Assembly: GCA_024281825.1 (NCBI GenBank)
Contig: JAMWZY010000001.1
Span: 124,001-188,000 of the forward strand
Direction of reading: 5' to 3'
Length of the DNA: 64,000 bases
Source: Nitrosomonas sp.
Lineage (GTDB): Bacteria > Pseudomonadota > Gammaproteobacteria > Burkholderiales > Nitrosomonadaceae
The notes below the pieces were generated by a model. It worked only from the letters and a program-made list of their open reading frames with translations, was not told the origin of the DNA and made no database searches. Below, one piece after another: positions 1-8,695 of the stretch. How positions within the stretch are numbered: position 1 is the stretch's first letter; each line of letters starts with the position of its first letter. The position numbers and the translations under genes are program-made.

Positions 1-2
1 TA

Positions 3-917
3 TCATTGGCACCGGAAGCAGGACATTTGGTGCATATGGCATCGCATATCTACCAACGTGTCGGGCGCTATGCAGACGCCATCAAAAGCAACCAAATGGC
101 CATTGCGGCCGATGAAAATTATCTCGCTCAATGCCCTGAAAAAGGCACCTATCCAAGCGTCTATTATCCCCATAACATCCATTTTCTTTGGCATGCAGCC
201 ACACTCGATGGGCAAAGTAAATTGGCCATTGAAGCCGCGCGCAAAACGGCCAGCAAAGTTGATGATGCCATGCTGAATGAAATACCCATTGCTGCATTGT
301 TCCGAGTCACCCCTTACTGGGCATTAGCGCGGTTTGGTCACTGGCAGGAAATTTTGCAAGAGCCTGCGCCACCTGCTTCCAATGCTTTTTTAACAGGTAG
401 CTGGCACTATGTAAGAGGCCTTGCATGGGTCGCAACCCATCAAACAAAACAAGCTGAGCAGGAATTAACAAAATTACACTACTCTCTTAACCAGCTTTCG
501 ACAAACAGTCCGGTGATTTCAATAAACTCCGCTAGCAGTATTCTTCACATAGCATCCGAAGTACTCGCTGGAGAAATTGCCGCAGCAAAAAATCAATTTG
601 ACCAAGCAATTTTACATCTCGATAAAGCGGTTAGGCTGGATGATGCCTTACTGTACACTGAGCCTCCTGAGTTTCATTTCCCGCCGCGCCTGGCACTCGG
701 CGCCATTTTGTTAAAAGCTGGCCGCGCCAATGAAGCAGAAACCATTTATTGGGAAGATTTAAAACGCATTCGTAACAATGGCTGGGCACTTTTCGGACTC
801 ATGCAAGCGTTGACCGCACAAAACAAAACAGAGCGTGCGGCAATTGTTAGAGAGAGGTTTGAACAAACCTGGCAGCGTGCAGATATAGAACTCAAAGCGT
901 CGAGATTCGGGCTATGA
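3..917 (+). CDS. TPR-repeat protein, C-terminal part (5' end outside window)
   Basis: The reading frame is open to the left edge, so the true start lies upstream and only about the last 304 residues are visible. The opening GHLVHMASHIYQRVGRY segment, followed by a YPxxYYPHNxHFLWHAA pattern around residues 50-65, resembles large TPR proteins of the TTC38-like type, in which helical hairpins form a superhelical binding surface. Further TPR-like hairpins occur near residues 190-275 (for example AKNQFDQAILHLDKAVRLDD and LLKAGRANEAETIYWEDL). No catalytic motif or membrane segment is visible, and the partner is unknown. The family is clear; the function is not. Confidence 0.75.
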   Translation, partial: SLAPEAGHLVHMASHIYQRVGRYADAIKSNQMAIAADENYLAQCPEKGTYPSVYYPHNIHFLWHAATLDGQSKLAIEAARKTASKVDDAMLNEIPIAALFRVTPYWALARFGHWQEILQEPAPPASNAFLTGSWHYVRGLAWVATHQTKQAEQELTKLHYSLNQLSTNSPVISINSASSILHIASEVLAGEIAAAKNQFDQAILHLDKAVRLDDALLYTEPPEFHFPPRLALGAILLKAGRANEAETIYWEDLKRIRNNGWALFGLMQALTAQNKTERAAIVRERFEQTWQRADIELKASRFGL

Positions 918-1195
918 GTTCAACCGAATTCACTCAATCAGATCGAACCATAGTCAAGTTGATTGGATATTCTTTGTTGAATTGCGCTTAAGTTTTTGTT
1001 GTTCCAAATGGCGTTCTCACAGATACTGTCGATGTGGGATGACTTTAGTATGCTCGATGTGTCCACCGAACTTCACCTCAAGTCACTCAAAGCCTATCAT
1101 CGACCACAAAATAGTGCGATTTATCACATCGGAGAACACTAACAGACGAATATTCTAATCATTCTTTTTAATGCGATTCTATAAGGGAGAGCAAA
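918..1195. other. intergenic spacer upstream of tyrosinase gene
   Basis: No credible gene is seen in this 278-base gap. Its last bases carry the ribosome-binding site of the tyrosinase gene (AAGGGAGAG, about 7 bases before the ATG). Confidence 0.5.
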
Positions 1196-2623
1196 ATGGG
1201 TATGAGAAAAAATCAATCGACGCTGACGGCTGATGAAAAATCACGTTTCATCAATGCCGTTTTGCAATTGAAAGCAAACGGAATCTATGACCGTTATGTA
1301 CAACATCACCGCGATCTTTTTAACAATGGGATTCATAACTCTGCCTTGTTTTTACCTTGGCACCGAGAATTTCTACGCAGACTTGAATTAGACCTTCAAG
1401 CCATCGATCCATCCGTAAACCTTCCTTATTGGGATTGGACAGTCGATAGGGCGTTAACCTCCTCCTTCTGGGGCAATGATTTTATGGGCGGCAACGGTGT
1501 ACCTTCGGGTGGTGCCGTACAAACCGGGCCATTTGCATTTAGCAATGGGCGGTGGACGCTGACCATTCGTGACAACCCGGCTGCAAGGGTGGAGCTGACA
1601 CGAGCGATAGGATCAGGCTCATCTTTACCGACGACCAATGCAGTACTCCGAGCGCTGAGCCAGGTACCTTTCTCGTCGTTCACCGTTGAACTGGAAAATC
1701 TCATTCATAATATTGTGCATGTTTGGATTGGCGGCTCAGCGGGTACTCGAAGCTCACCCAATGATCCTGCATTTTTCTTGCTGCATTGCAATGTGGATCG
1801 GCTATGGGCTGAATGGCAAAAGCTGCATCCCACTGAATCACCATTTCAGGGGGATGGGCAATTTAATGTGAATAGCCCTATGCCACCTTGGGAAAATGAA
1901 ATTACGCCACCCACGCCAGGGAGAGTCTCAGACCATATTGCCATGGGATATCATTACGGTCCTGATGAGGTAGTTCCAGCGCCAATCGTTGATTTGACTG
2001 TAGGCGCGCCATCCCATCAAGCCAATATTGGCCAAGCTGGAGAATTTGATTGGTACCGGTTTGTATCGCCTTTGGCGTCAACCTATACCTTAGAAACACA
2101 AGGTCCCTCGGACACATGGATGTCACTCTATGGTCCTAATAGCCAAAGTGCTTTGGTAACCGAAGATGACGACAGCGGTGAAGGCAGTAACTCAAGAATC
2201 GTCAGCAACCTATCTGCTGGTACGTATTTTATCCGGATTCGTCATTATCAAGCGACAGGGACAGGAAACTACAGCCTATCGGTAAACAGAAACGCACAAC
2301 CGCAGCCTGGCCCAGCAGAGATCGTCGCGAACGGGCCAGAAATTCAAGGAAGCATTGCAGCGGCAAACGAAAGCGATGTTTATTTGTTTAATGCGTCGCA
2401 AACGGCGACTTACACGATCGTAACTTCTGGAAGTACCGATACATTCTTGACGTTGAACGGCCCCGACAACCAAAACGCATTTATCAGCCAAGATGATGAT
2501 AGTGGTCCGGGTAGCAACTCGCAAATAATCCGTGTTCTGACTCCTGGCATTTACTACGTTCGGATCAGGCATTACAGCCCAACGGGCACGGGAAACTATG
2601 GCATCTCGGTTAGAAGAACTTGA
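1196..2623 (+). CDS. tyrosinase-family type-3 copper protein with two C-terminal PPC domains
   Basis: A type-3 binuclear copper oxidase, expected to oxidise phenols to quinones. The CuA ligands are visible as His38, His47 and His56 (the last in FLPWHREFLRRLE). The CuB ligands are His171 and His175 (HNIVHVWIGG) and His197 (DPAFFLLHCNVDRLW). The catalytic domain ends near residue 260. Two bacterial pre-peptidase C-terminal (PPC) beta-sandwich repeats follow, at about 270-365 and 375-475, each with a DDDSGxGSNS acidic loop and a YxIRIRHYxxTGTGNY strand. PPC domains are typical of exported proteins, yet the N-terminus (MGMRKNQSTL) has no Sec or Tat signal. The start is supported by AAGGGAGAG upstream. 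No MelC1-type copper chaperone is adjacent. Family assignment is firm; substrate and location are open. Confidence 0.92.
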   Translation: MGMRKNQSTLTADEKSRFINAVLQLKANGIYDRYVQHHRDLFNNGIHNSALFLPWHREFLRRLELDLQAIDPSVNLPYWDWTVDRALTSSFWGNDFMGGNGVPSGGAVQTGPFAFSNGRWTLTIRDNPAARVELTRAIGSGSSLPTTNAVLRALSQVPFSSFTVELENLIHNIVHVWIGGSAGTRSSPNDPAFFLLHCNVDRLWAEWQKLHPTESPFQGDGQFNVNSPMPPWENEITPPTPGRVSDHIAMGYHYGPDEVVPAPIVDLTVGAPSHQANIGQAGEFDWYRFVSPLASTYTLETQGPSDTWMSLYGPNSQSALVTEDDDSGEGSNSRIVSNLSAGTYFIRIRHYQATGTGNYSLSVNRNAQPQPGPAEIVANGPEIQGSIAAANESDVYLFNASQTATYTIVTSGSTDTFLTLNGPDNQNAFISQDDDSGPGSNSQIIRVLTPGIYYVRIRHYSPTGTGNYGISVRRT

Positions 2624-2667
2624 ACCATGGCAACTTTTTTATACGTATAGATAAATAGGCGTTATCC

Positions 2668-2697
2668 GCGACCTAAAACCATATCGTTTTAGGTCGC
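2668..2697 (+). terminator. stem-loop after tyrosinase gene
   Basis: Perfect 12-bp inverted repeat: GCGACCTAAAAC (2668-2679) and GTTTTAGGTCGC (2686-2697), with a 6-base loop. It lies 45 bases after the tyrosinase stop and is followed by the weak T-rich stretch ATGAAATTTTCTT. Probably an intrinsic terminator that insulates the next gene, though the poor U-tract leaves room for another role. Confidence 0.6.
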
Positions 2698-2743
2698 ATG
2701 AAATTTTCTTGAAAACGAAGTCGTAAAAACAGTTGTCGAATTT

Positions 2744-3223
2744 ATGTCTATGAAAACATCAGTAGCCCTATTTATGGTACTCATCCTAACAACCCCCAAG
2801 CCGCTGTCAGCCGAGAATTCTGATGCAATCCATCGATACTGGACTTGCGCCATTTCATCCTACGATTCTTGGGTGAACGGAAAACATCAAACCGCTCGAT
2901 GCCGGGCCAATACGGAATACTCTGCGCCACCCTGCCGAGAATTTGTAGTTGAGTATGACGGTAAAAACGGAGTCCGCCCGAACGTTCCTTATATCGAAAA
3001 CACTACCATGGAATCTTTGGATGGCGTCATTAAGGCAATGCTGCCAACCGTTATTCGCATCGAAATTAACCCAGTGGGCGACCAATATATATACCGCCAT
3101 ACCATCGATCAAACGAACGGCGCTATCACTAACCAATGGGTTTACAATGGTTTCTGCCAGTACAATGAAGCGCCCGCTCATGAAAAAATCCATATGGATC
3201 ACGGATTAAACATAGGCCTGTAG
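2744..3223 (+). CDS. exported protein of unknown function (159 aa)
   Basis: The N-terminus (MSMKTSVALFMVLILTTPKPLSA) is a Sec signal peptide with probable cleavage after LSA near residue 23. The mature part has four cysteines (in TCAIS, ARCRA, PPCRE and GFCQY), consistent with two periplasmic disulfides, and is rich in aromatic residues. I recognise no family. It stands alone between the tyrosinase terminator and the IS481-like element. Its stop lies only 6 bases before the transposase stop, so the insertion sits at its 3' edge and may have replaced the original C-terminus or terminator. Confidence 0.65.
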   Translation: MSMKTSVALFMVLILTTPKPLSAENSDAIHRYWTCAISSYDSWVNGKHQTARCRANTEYSAPPCREFVVEYDGKNGVRPNVPYIENTTMESLDGVIKAMLPTVIRIEINPVGDQYIYRHTIDQTNGAITNQWVYNGFCQYNEAPAHEKIHMDHGLNIGL

Positions 3224-3229
3224 GAAATC

Positions 3230-4045
3230 TTAGGGTTGTTTACAGAGAGGTTGATTGAAATAAGCATTGAGTATTTCATAAGGGGTTGCATTGTTCAAAC
3301 TCTTATGGGGTTTCACGGTATTGTAGAAGTTAATGAATCGAAAAAGCTGAATGCGCCGGTCGGCGCAGTCTTTAAAGGGAATTTGGCTGTGCCACATATC
3401 CATCAAGGTGCGGATGACCCGCTCGGCTTTGCCATTGGTTTGCGGACGGTTGACGCGGGTAAACTTCTGGCCGATACCGTGTTGCCTGCAAGCTTTGCCG
3501 AAAGCATGACCGTGATTCCCCTTAAATTCCGTACCGTTATCGGAATAAGCGCAGTCGATCTGATACGGACACTGAGCAATGACAGTGCCGATAAGAAAGC
3601 CAGCTGCGCTGTACTGGGATTTATCGGGAAAAATATCGGCATATAACTCCCTGGAGAAATCATCAATGGCCACAAACAGATACTCGCGAAGGTCGCGAGC
3701 GGATTGCCCTTTCAAGAAGGGAAGCCGCTTGGTGTCAAAGTGAATAAGCTCGCCCGGGTAAGGCTTGTTATAGCGCCGGGCGGCGCGCTTGAGCCGTTCC
3801 TGAATCGTTTGCTCGATCTTGGCTAGGCGCTTGATACCGTACTGCAACGTCTTGAACCGCTGGTTGGTACTATCACGTGGAGTAAACTCCTGAAGCCGCG
3901 CGCGTTTCAGTACATCATAAATCGTTGGCTGGCTGACGTGGAAGCGTTCCGCCAAATGCGATACCTTCCACAACCGAGTTTGATAAAGCCGCCAGATTTC
4001 CTGGCGATCCAATAAAGCTAGTCGAGTACGTTTGTGGATGTTCAT
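3230..4045 (-). CDS. IS481-like transposase (HTH plus DDE integrase core)
   Basis: An intact 271-residue transposase. An N-terminal helix-turn-helix (about residues 15-50, HLAERFHVSQPTIYDVL) is followed by an rve integrase core with the DDE triad D104 (HFDTKRL), D169 (YSDNGTEF) and E208 (NGKAERVI). The C-terminal FINFYNTVKPHKSLNNATP motif is typical of IS481 and IS3-related enzymes. The gene fills the element almost from end to end. Its start region is unusual: AGGAG lies in the loop of a perfect 12-bp hairpin that reaches into the ATG (see separate entry). No frameshift is seen, so the element may be active. Confidence 0.93.
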   Translation of the reverse strand: MNIHKRTRLALLDRQEIWRLYQTRLWKVSHLAERFHVSQPTIYDVLKRARLQEFTPRDSTNQRFKTLQYGIKRLAKIEQTIQERLKRAARRYNKPYPGELIHFDTKRLPFLKGQSARDLREYLFVAIDDFSRELYADIFPDKSQYSAAGFLIGTVIAQCPYQIDCAYSDNGTEFKGNHGHAFGKACRQHGIGQKFTRVNRPQTNGKAERVIRTLMDMWHSQIPFKDCADRRIQLFRFINFYNTVKPHKSLNNATPYEILNAYFNQPLCKQP

Positions 4046-4080
4046 TTACAGTATTCTCCTGAATACTGTAAACAACGCTA
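3231..4080. mobile_element. IS481-like insertion sequence
   Basis: The ends carry inverted repeats: TAGGGTTGTTTACAG at 3231-3245 and, as reverse complement, TAGCGTTGTTTACAG at 4066-4080 (14 of 15 matching). The single transposase gene lies between them. A clean target-site duplication could not be identified, so the exact outer bases are uncertain by a few positions. Confidence 0.8.
4045..4072 (-). promoter_or_regulatory. hairpin holding the transposase ribosome-binding site in its loop
   Basis: Perfect 12-bp inverted repeat TTTACAGTATTC / GAATACTGTAAA with a 4-base loop. Read in the transposase mRNA, the loop is AGGA, the core of the AGGAG Shine-Dalgarno sequence, and the 3' arm ends in the first base of the AUG start. 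Such a fold would limit ribosome access and keep transposase low. The same palindrome could also bind a protein as DNA. The structure is seen directly; the control role is inferred. Confidence 0.65.
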
Positions 4081-4087
4081 GAAATTC

Positions 4088-4137
4088 TTACAGAATGCTT
4101 TCCATTGGAGCATTATAGCAGTCGCCTTTGCGACTCA
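4088..4137 (-). pseudogene. fragment of IS3-family orfB transposase (MSRKGDCY...APMES)
   Basis: Read on the minus strand this piece gives MSRKGDCYNAPMESIL and then a stop. It is the conserved SMSRKGxCYDNAPxES block that surrounds the third catalytic residue of IS3-family OrfB, with one residue lost. It is a short remnant with no intact gene around it. A closely similar block occurs at 48833-48893. Confidence 0.7.
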
Positions 4138-4169
4138 TGGATGTAATCATGTCTCAGGTTTGAATCAAT

Positions 4170-4284
4170 CACCGAAGTTCAAAACTATGCAACAAAATGG
4201 TTGTGGATCTATAATCACGAACGGCCCAAAACGGCCATTGAAAGAATAGCATCAAAACAAAAACTCGCTCAACTAGCCCATTAA
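4170..4284 (+). pseudogene. C-terminal fragment of IS3-family orfB transposase
   Basis: The plus strand reads ITEVQNYATKWLWIYNHERP, continues with KTAIERIASKQKLAQLAH and stops at 4282-4284. It is the C-terminal tail of an IS3-family integrase (the YNHERP motif is characteristic). No start or catalytic core precedes it. It lies in the opposite orientation to the fragment just upstream, so the locus holds at least two pieces of decayed IS sequence. Confidence 0.75.
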
Positions 4285-4323
4285 TATCTACTTTTAACTT
4301 CGGTTAATAAGGAGAGGATTACC

Positions 4324-4360
4324 GATAGTCTACAATGGTCTATCGCCATTTTAGACTATC
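4324..4360. repeat. imperfect inverted repeat upstream of the large ATPase gene
   Basis: GATAGTCTACAATGG (4324-4338) and CCATTTTAGACTATC (4346-4360) pair at 14 of 15 positions around a 7-base loop. It lies about 100 bases before the ATPase start. It could be an old transposon end, a terminator of the decayed IS, or a regulator site for the ATPase gene; the sequence does not decide. Confidence 0.5.
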
Positions 4361-4458
4361 CATCTGGGGGGCTTACCACTGAGATTTTTGCTATGCGGTT
4401 AAAAAAATTTCAACTATTTTATTTAGCTAATATGTAATTCTATAAAGTGAACATCTAA

Positions 4459-7400
4459 ATGACATCTACAGAATCTGAATATAACTCTGTCGAAGCAAAC
4501 AAAAATAAAAATATTATTAAGCCAAGCACCATAGCAATTCCTCTTCAAGGTTTTGAATACAATTCAAACTCGTTCGATCAAGACTGCATATCTGATCATC
4601 TTTTTGTTGGCCGGAAAGTTTTATTAGATAAACTGACAACCCTTCTTTTAGAAAGAAAAAACAGAAGAGGGAGCTATTTGATTGCGGGTTACCGCGGCTC
4701 TGGAAAGAGTAAATTAATCGGCAAAGTGCTACAAAAAGCCAAATCTGATCAAGAGGATAAGAAAGGTACAGAATTTTTGGAAATTGATATTAATCTTGGG
4801 GACAATAGCCAGCTTACGTCATTGAATATATTTTATTCTATGACATCTATTTTATTGGATACATTAACTAACAAAAATCCTAAAACAAATTCCTGTAGTC
4901 CATCGAAAAATTTCTCGGAGAAAATTAAAGCATTTTTGCAGTTATATTTTAAGGATTTTCTAGCCCCCACAGTCAATCTAAAAAATATTTTCTTTTCTTC
5001 ATTGATATTGGTTGCTTGCTTCGTTCCTATAATTCTAGAGTACCCAGAAATGTTTATTGCCGTATTAAATAATTCAATAATGGCATGGACATTAGTCTCA
5101 CTTAATTTTCTTACTTTATTAATTTGGATAATCTTATATGGAAGAAGAAATTCATTAGATAGTTCATTAGATCAAATTCAAGTTCTAATAGAAAGAATGA
5201 GCTATGAAATCAGCGAAAGCCGTAATGCAGACCTCAAATATAAGTTTTTTAATCTCGGATTCTCAAGAAGTAAAAAGGCTCTTCCAATAAATTCTAGAGA
5301 AGCTGAGGAATTACTTATTAAGATTCTATGGAATTTACAGCCTAAATATAAGGTAGTTTTTGTACTGGATGAAATAGACAAGTTATCTGATGATGAAGAA
5401 CTTCTGGAAATTAATCACCATGATAAAACTTACATCCAAGAAGTCAGTAAAAGCGAAAAGATTAATACTTTGTTAGGTTCTTTAAAAAATTTTATTACTA
5501 ATGCCCCTGCTGTATTCTTTTTTATATCAGGTCGTGAAACATTAGATAGATATTACTCAGAAAAAGGAAGTCCCAATTCTCTTTATGGCAGTCTTTTTGA
5601 TCAAGTCTTCGAAGTGCCTAGTTTTTTATCTGATAAAGGTAAACGCCCTGCAAAAAACATACAACTTTACGCAGCAATCGAGGAATATGTATGTCGGTGT
5701 ATCAGAATACCTCAAGTTAAAAACGAAATTTCTAATTATTATACACTGCAAAATTTTAGTGAATCTCTGACAAATAAAAGTATAGTTAACGAAGAACTCC
5801 GATACGGAATTTCCATTTTGATGGATTTTATTTTGTATCTTACTTTTCACTCTTGGGGAAATCCGAAAAAACTCTGCTCAATATTTGAAAGTTTTGTTTA
5901 TCCATTCAAACCTATTGTAAAAGAAAAAACTTACAAAAGTTTATGCATAATTTTGAATGGTACAAAGTCAGATGATTCAAATGATCCAAAATATTGTCTA
6001 GTTTTTAGTTCCAACCACCTACGAAGTTTTTCTCTTGCATCAGAAATTACTACACTTTTTCAACATCAACTTAGTCGTGAAGTTTCACAGATCAGTGATA
6101 AATTGACTGTTTCTTCCTTTTCTTCCCTCCATTTTATTCTTAAACTTCATTCCTATGGCTTTAAACGAGAAACTCTTCACTTCATGTCAGAAGCCATCAA
6201 TATCTATCGCTCTCCTGAGCTCAATACGATTGTTGATGATTTACTGACTAATATATTTAAATCTTATATTAGGAGAGTGCGAAATGGACTCTATCGGTAT
6301 CGTTTTCACAGCGCATTTGAGCAAGAACTCCGTTATATTAGTCATGTAAGCGGTTTGGAATCTGCTTCTTTTAATTTCTCGTTGGATTCTATGAGATATG
6401 TTAAGAGGTTTTTCGAGATCATTCTTTCTAACACCAACAGTCTGGAAACAGATGTGATTTCCAGAGCACATATTTCTTTGGGAGATATGTGTACAATTGA
6501 ACAGTCATATAATGCTGCGTCCATACATTATCACACTGCCAGCAGACTTCTAGCAAACATTCTAAAAAATGAAGGAACTACTACCAATCAAGAAACTTTA
6601 ATGCAATATATTGAAGTTTTACTCAAGCATGGTGATCTTGAGGAACGAAGACAAAATTATAATCACGCAGCAGCAATTTACTCAGAAGCTGACCACATTG
6701 TGCAACGCCTGAGTAGTGACAAAGAATTGAGCTTACATCTTCAATCAGGAGACTCAAAGTGGGATTTATTGAAATTGCCTTTCTGGGCAGGTCGATATCT
6801 GGATTTGAAACGTAGCCCTCGCCCTTATAAGAAATTTACACCGCATATAAGTAAAAATATTCAACCACCTGAATATTTATACCGATCTAGTGATCCAAGA
6901 TTTCATTACCGTGCAGCTAGTCATTATTTCTTTTTAGGTGAAGCAGAGCATGCTATCGAATCTTACAACGCAACATTAGGTTACACTGGATATAATCTAG
7001 ATTCTAATATCGATGAACGTAATGCCTATACGATAGGAAACGCAATAGTCGGAAAAGTCGAAAGCACTTTAATACACAAATCGCGTGAATTATTCGAAAT
7101 AATTAATGGAAAAGACAAAGAAGATAAAGATCTTAATGCCAATAAATTTTTACTCAAATTATTTGAATTTATTCTTAGCCCTCATGAATTATCAATCAGT
7201 TCATTAAATTCTTCTAAATCGATTGAAGTATTGTTAAATGATGCAGTAGATATTTTTGAAAAAAATCGCTTATACATTAGCGCTGCTATAGTACATATCA
7301 AGGCTATTCATTATCAAACCTCTTTGTTGGATCTTTTTGACAATATTATTTTTAGTGATTTAGATAAAATTATTAAAGCTTCATCATCTAACGAAGATTT

Positions 7401-8541
7401 GAAACATTTTAGCGATAAAAAAAATAATCTGCGTGAAACGATCATTAAACAAATTAAAGCCCGTACAATAGGAGCTATAAATTGCATCAATAAGGCTAGA
7501 CAATTGGAGTCTAATCAAAGTAATAAAACTCTATTAGCCTATAATATAATAAGCAAAGATCACGATGTGATTTCATCACAAATAACATCACTTTTTGATA
7601 TTCTCCTCTCACCAAATAAAGATAATTATAAACACTTAAGTGAAGGAATCTTTTGGCAGCAATCACTTTGGTCGCATAAACTAGCTTCCTCATTATTTTG
7701 GACAGATTATGTTTTAAATAAAATTTTTGAAGAAGAATATCATCAATTTGAAAAAGCAATACCGTTACCCAAAGAACTAAGTATGCTTTCTGTTAGAGCA
7801 TCAATTGTTATGCGCTGGACTTATGCTCGAAATTTATGTCGAAAATATGTTGATAAAAAATTAGTAAACAACACTGGCCAGCTTAGTGACGATGGAAAAG
7901 ATATAGTTAATTATCTTATTAATTACGACAAAAGACGAAAATCTTCGAACACATCAACACCTGAAATACTTAATAAAGTTTGTGAAGTTTCGAGGCATTT
8001 ATACTTAGCTCAAGAATCCAGTCGCATTATTTCAAGAAAAAACCTTGATCTCATCTTTCCTCGCACGCCCCAATTATATTTAGCTCAATGGAAATTATTA
8101 TCCAATTTAATATCTGCTATTGTTGCGGGGAAAAAAGAAGGGAAAATAAGTGGTGCCAATGTGCCATTAAATTCGATAAGAGATATTTCTTTTTTGATAC
8201 AAAAAGTTTTATTAGATTTAGATGAAGAACTAGCACCTTCCGAAAAAATCCCACCCTCTCATTTTGATTACGAGCATATCTATATTCGTTTGATAGAATC
8301 TCTTGAAAGTTCGATCAGTTTAATTGATAGAAATAGTCGCACGCATATGGGTATATTTGAATACAAATATTTTTGCCACGACGACCATAATGACCCAGAG
8401 TTTCGTATGGACTATACGCTAGCTTATATGTTTTCTCCGATTGCTATTTATTGGCATAATAAAGTGACGACGATTCACACACAATTAATTTCAGAATTGT
8501 CCAATTCACCCATGCTTTTTCTGCCTATTTTGCCGAAATGA
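4459..8541 (+). CDS. large membrane-anchored P-loop (KAP-like/AAA) ATPase with helical-repeat tail
   Basis: A 1360-residue protein. The N-terminal NTPase has Walker A GYRGSGKS (residues 77-84), Walker B VVFVLDEID (299-307), and a sensor-like FFFISGRE strand near 355. Two hydrophobic helices (about 178-203 and 208-228) lie between Walker A and Walker B. This is the layout known for KAP NTPases such as PifA, which restricts phage T7. From about 450 to the end it is helical, probably a TPR-like solenoid (for example NAASIHYHTASRLL, NHAAAIYSEADHIV and GEAEHAIESYNATLGY). The gene is far more AT-rich than its neighbours, has no clear Shine-Dalgarno, and follows IS debris, all suggesting transfer. 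I infer a single-gene defence or stress protein; no second subunit is adjacent. KAP membership is likely, the function unproven. Confidence 0.8.
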   Translation: MTSTESEYNSVEANKNKNIIKPSTIAIPLQGFEYNSNSFDQDCISDHLFVGRKVLLDKLTTLLLERKNRRGSYLIAGYRGSGKSKLIGKVLQKAKSDQEDKKGTEFLEIDINLGDNSQLTSLNIFYSMTSILLDTLTNKNPKTNSCSPSKNFSEKIKAFLQLYFKDFLAPTVNLKNIFFSSLILVACFVPIILEYPEMFIAVLNNSIMAWTLVSLNFLTLLIWIILYGRRNSLDSSLDQIQVLIERMSYEISESRNADLKYKFFNLGFSRSKKALPINSREAEELLIKILWNLQPKYKVVFVLDEIDKLSDDEELLEINHHDKTYIQEVSKSEKINTLLGSLKNFITNAPAVFFFISGRETLDRYYSEKGSPNSLYGSLFDQVFEVPSFLSDKGKRPAKNIQLYAAIEEYVCRCIRIPQVKNEISNYYTLQNFSESLTNKSIVNEELRYGISILMDFILYLTFHSWGNPKKLCSIFESFVYPFKPIVKEKTYKSLCIILNGTKSDDSNDPKYCLVFSSNHLRSFSLASEITTLFQHQLSREVSQISDKLTVSSFSSLHFILKLHSYGFKRETLHFMSEAINIYRSPELNTIVDDLLTNIFKSYIRRVRNGLYRYRFHSAFEQELRYISHVSGLESASFNFSLDSMRYVKRFFEIILSNTNSLETDVISRAHISLGDMCTIEQSYNAASIHYHTASRLLANILKNEGTTTNQETLMQYIEVLLKHGDLEERRQNYNHAAAIYSEADHIVQRLSSDKELSLHLQSGDSKWDLLKLPFWAGRYLDLKRSPRPYKKFTPHISKNIQPPEYLYRSSDPRFHYRAASHYFFLGEAEHAIESYNATLGYTGYNLDSNIDERNAYTIGNAIVGKVESTLIHKSRELFEIINGKDKEDKDLNANKFLLKLFEFILSPHELSISSLNSSKSIEVLLNDAVDIFEKNRLYISAAIVHIKAIHYQTSLLDLFDNIIFSDLDKIIKASSSNEDLKHFSDKKNNLRETIIKQIKARTIGAINCINKARQLESNQSNKTLLAYNIISKDHDVISSQITSLFDILLSPNKDNYKHLSEGIFWQQSLWSHKLASSLFWTDYVLNKIFEEEYHQFEKAIPLPKELSMLSVRASIVMRWTYARNLCRKYVDKKLVNNTGQLSDDGKDIVNYLINYDKRRKSSNTSTPEILNKVCEVSRHLYLAQESSRIISRKNLDLIFPRTPQLYLAQWKLLSNLISAIVAGKKEGKISGANVPLNSIRDISFLIQKVLLDLDEELAPSEKIPPSHFDYEHIYIRLIESLESSISLIDRNSRTHMGIFEYKYFCHDDHNDPEFRMDYTLAYMFSPIAIYWHNKVTTIHTQLISELSNSPMLFLPILPK

Positions 8542-8695
8542 TCGATTTATTCTGAAAATTCTATCACCCTAACTAAAGCCATCGCAAAACCATCGAAAAT
8601 TTTATGTTTTTATGCCATGATGGTCGCCATGCAACGCCTTAATCTACTGAAATATAGCTGCGCCGTGATGATTCACCCCTGTTTTACTTTCACTT

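Noticed and set aside
3236..3646. Long plus-strand frame inside the IS481-like element
   Set aside because: It is antisense to the well-supported DDE transposase and has no domain or ribosome site.
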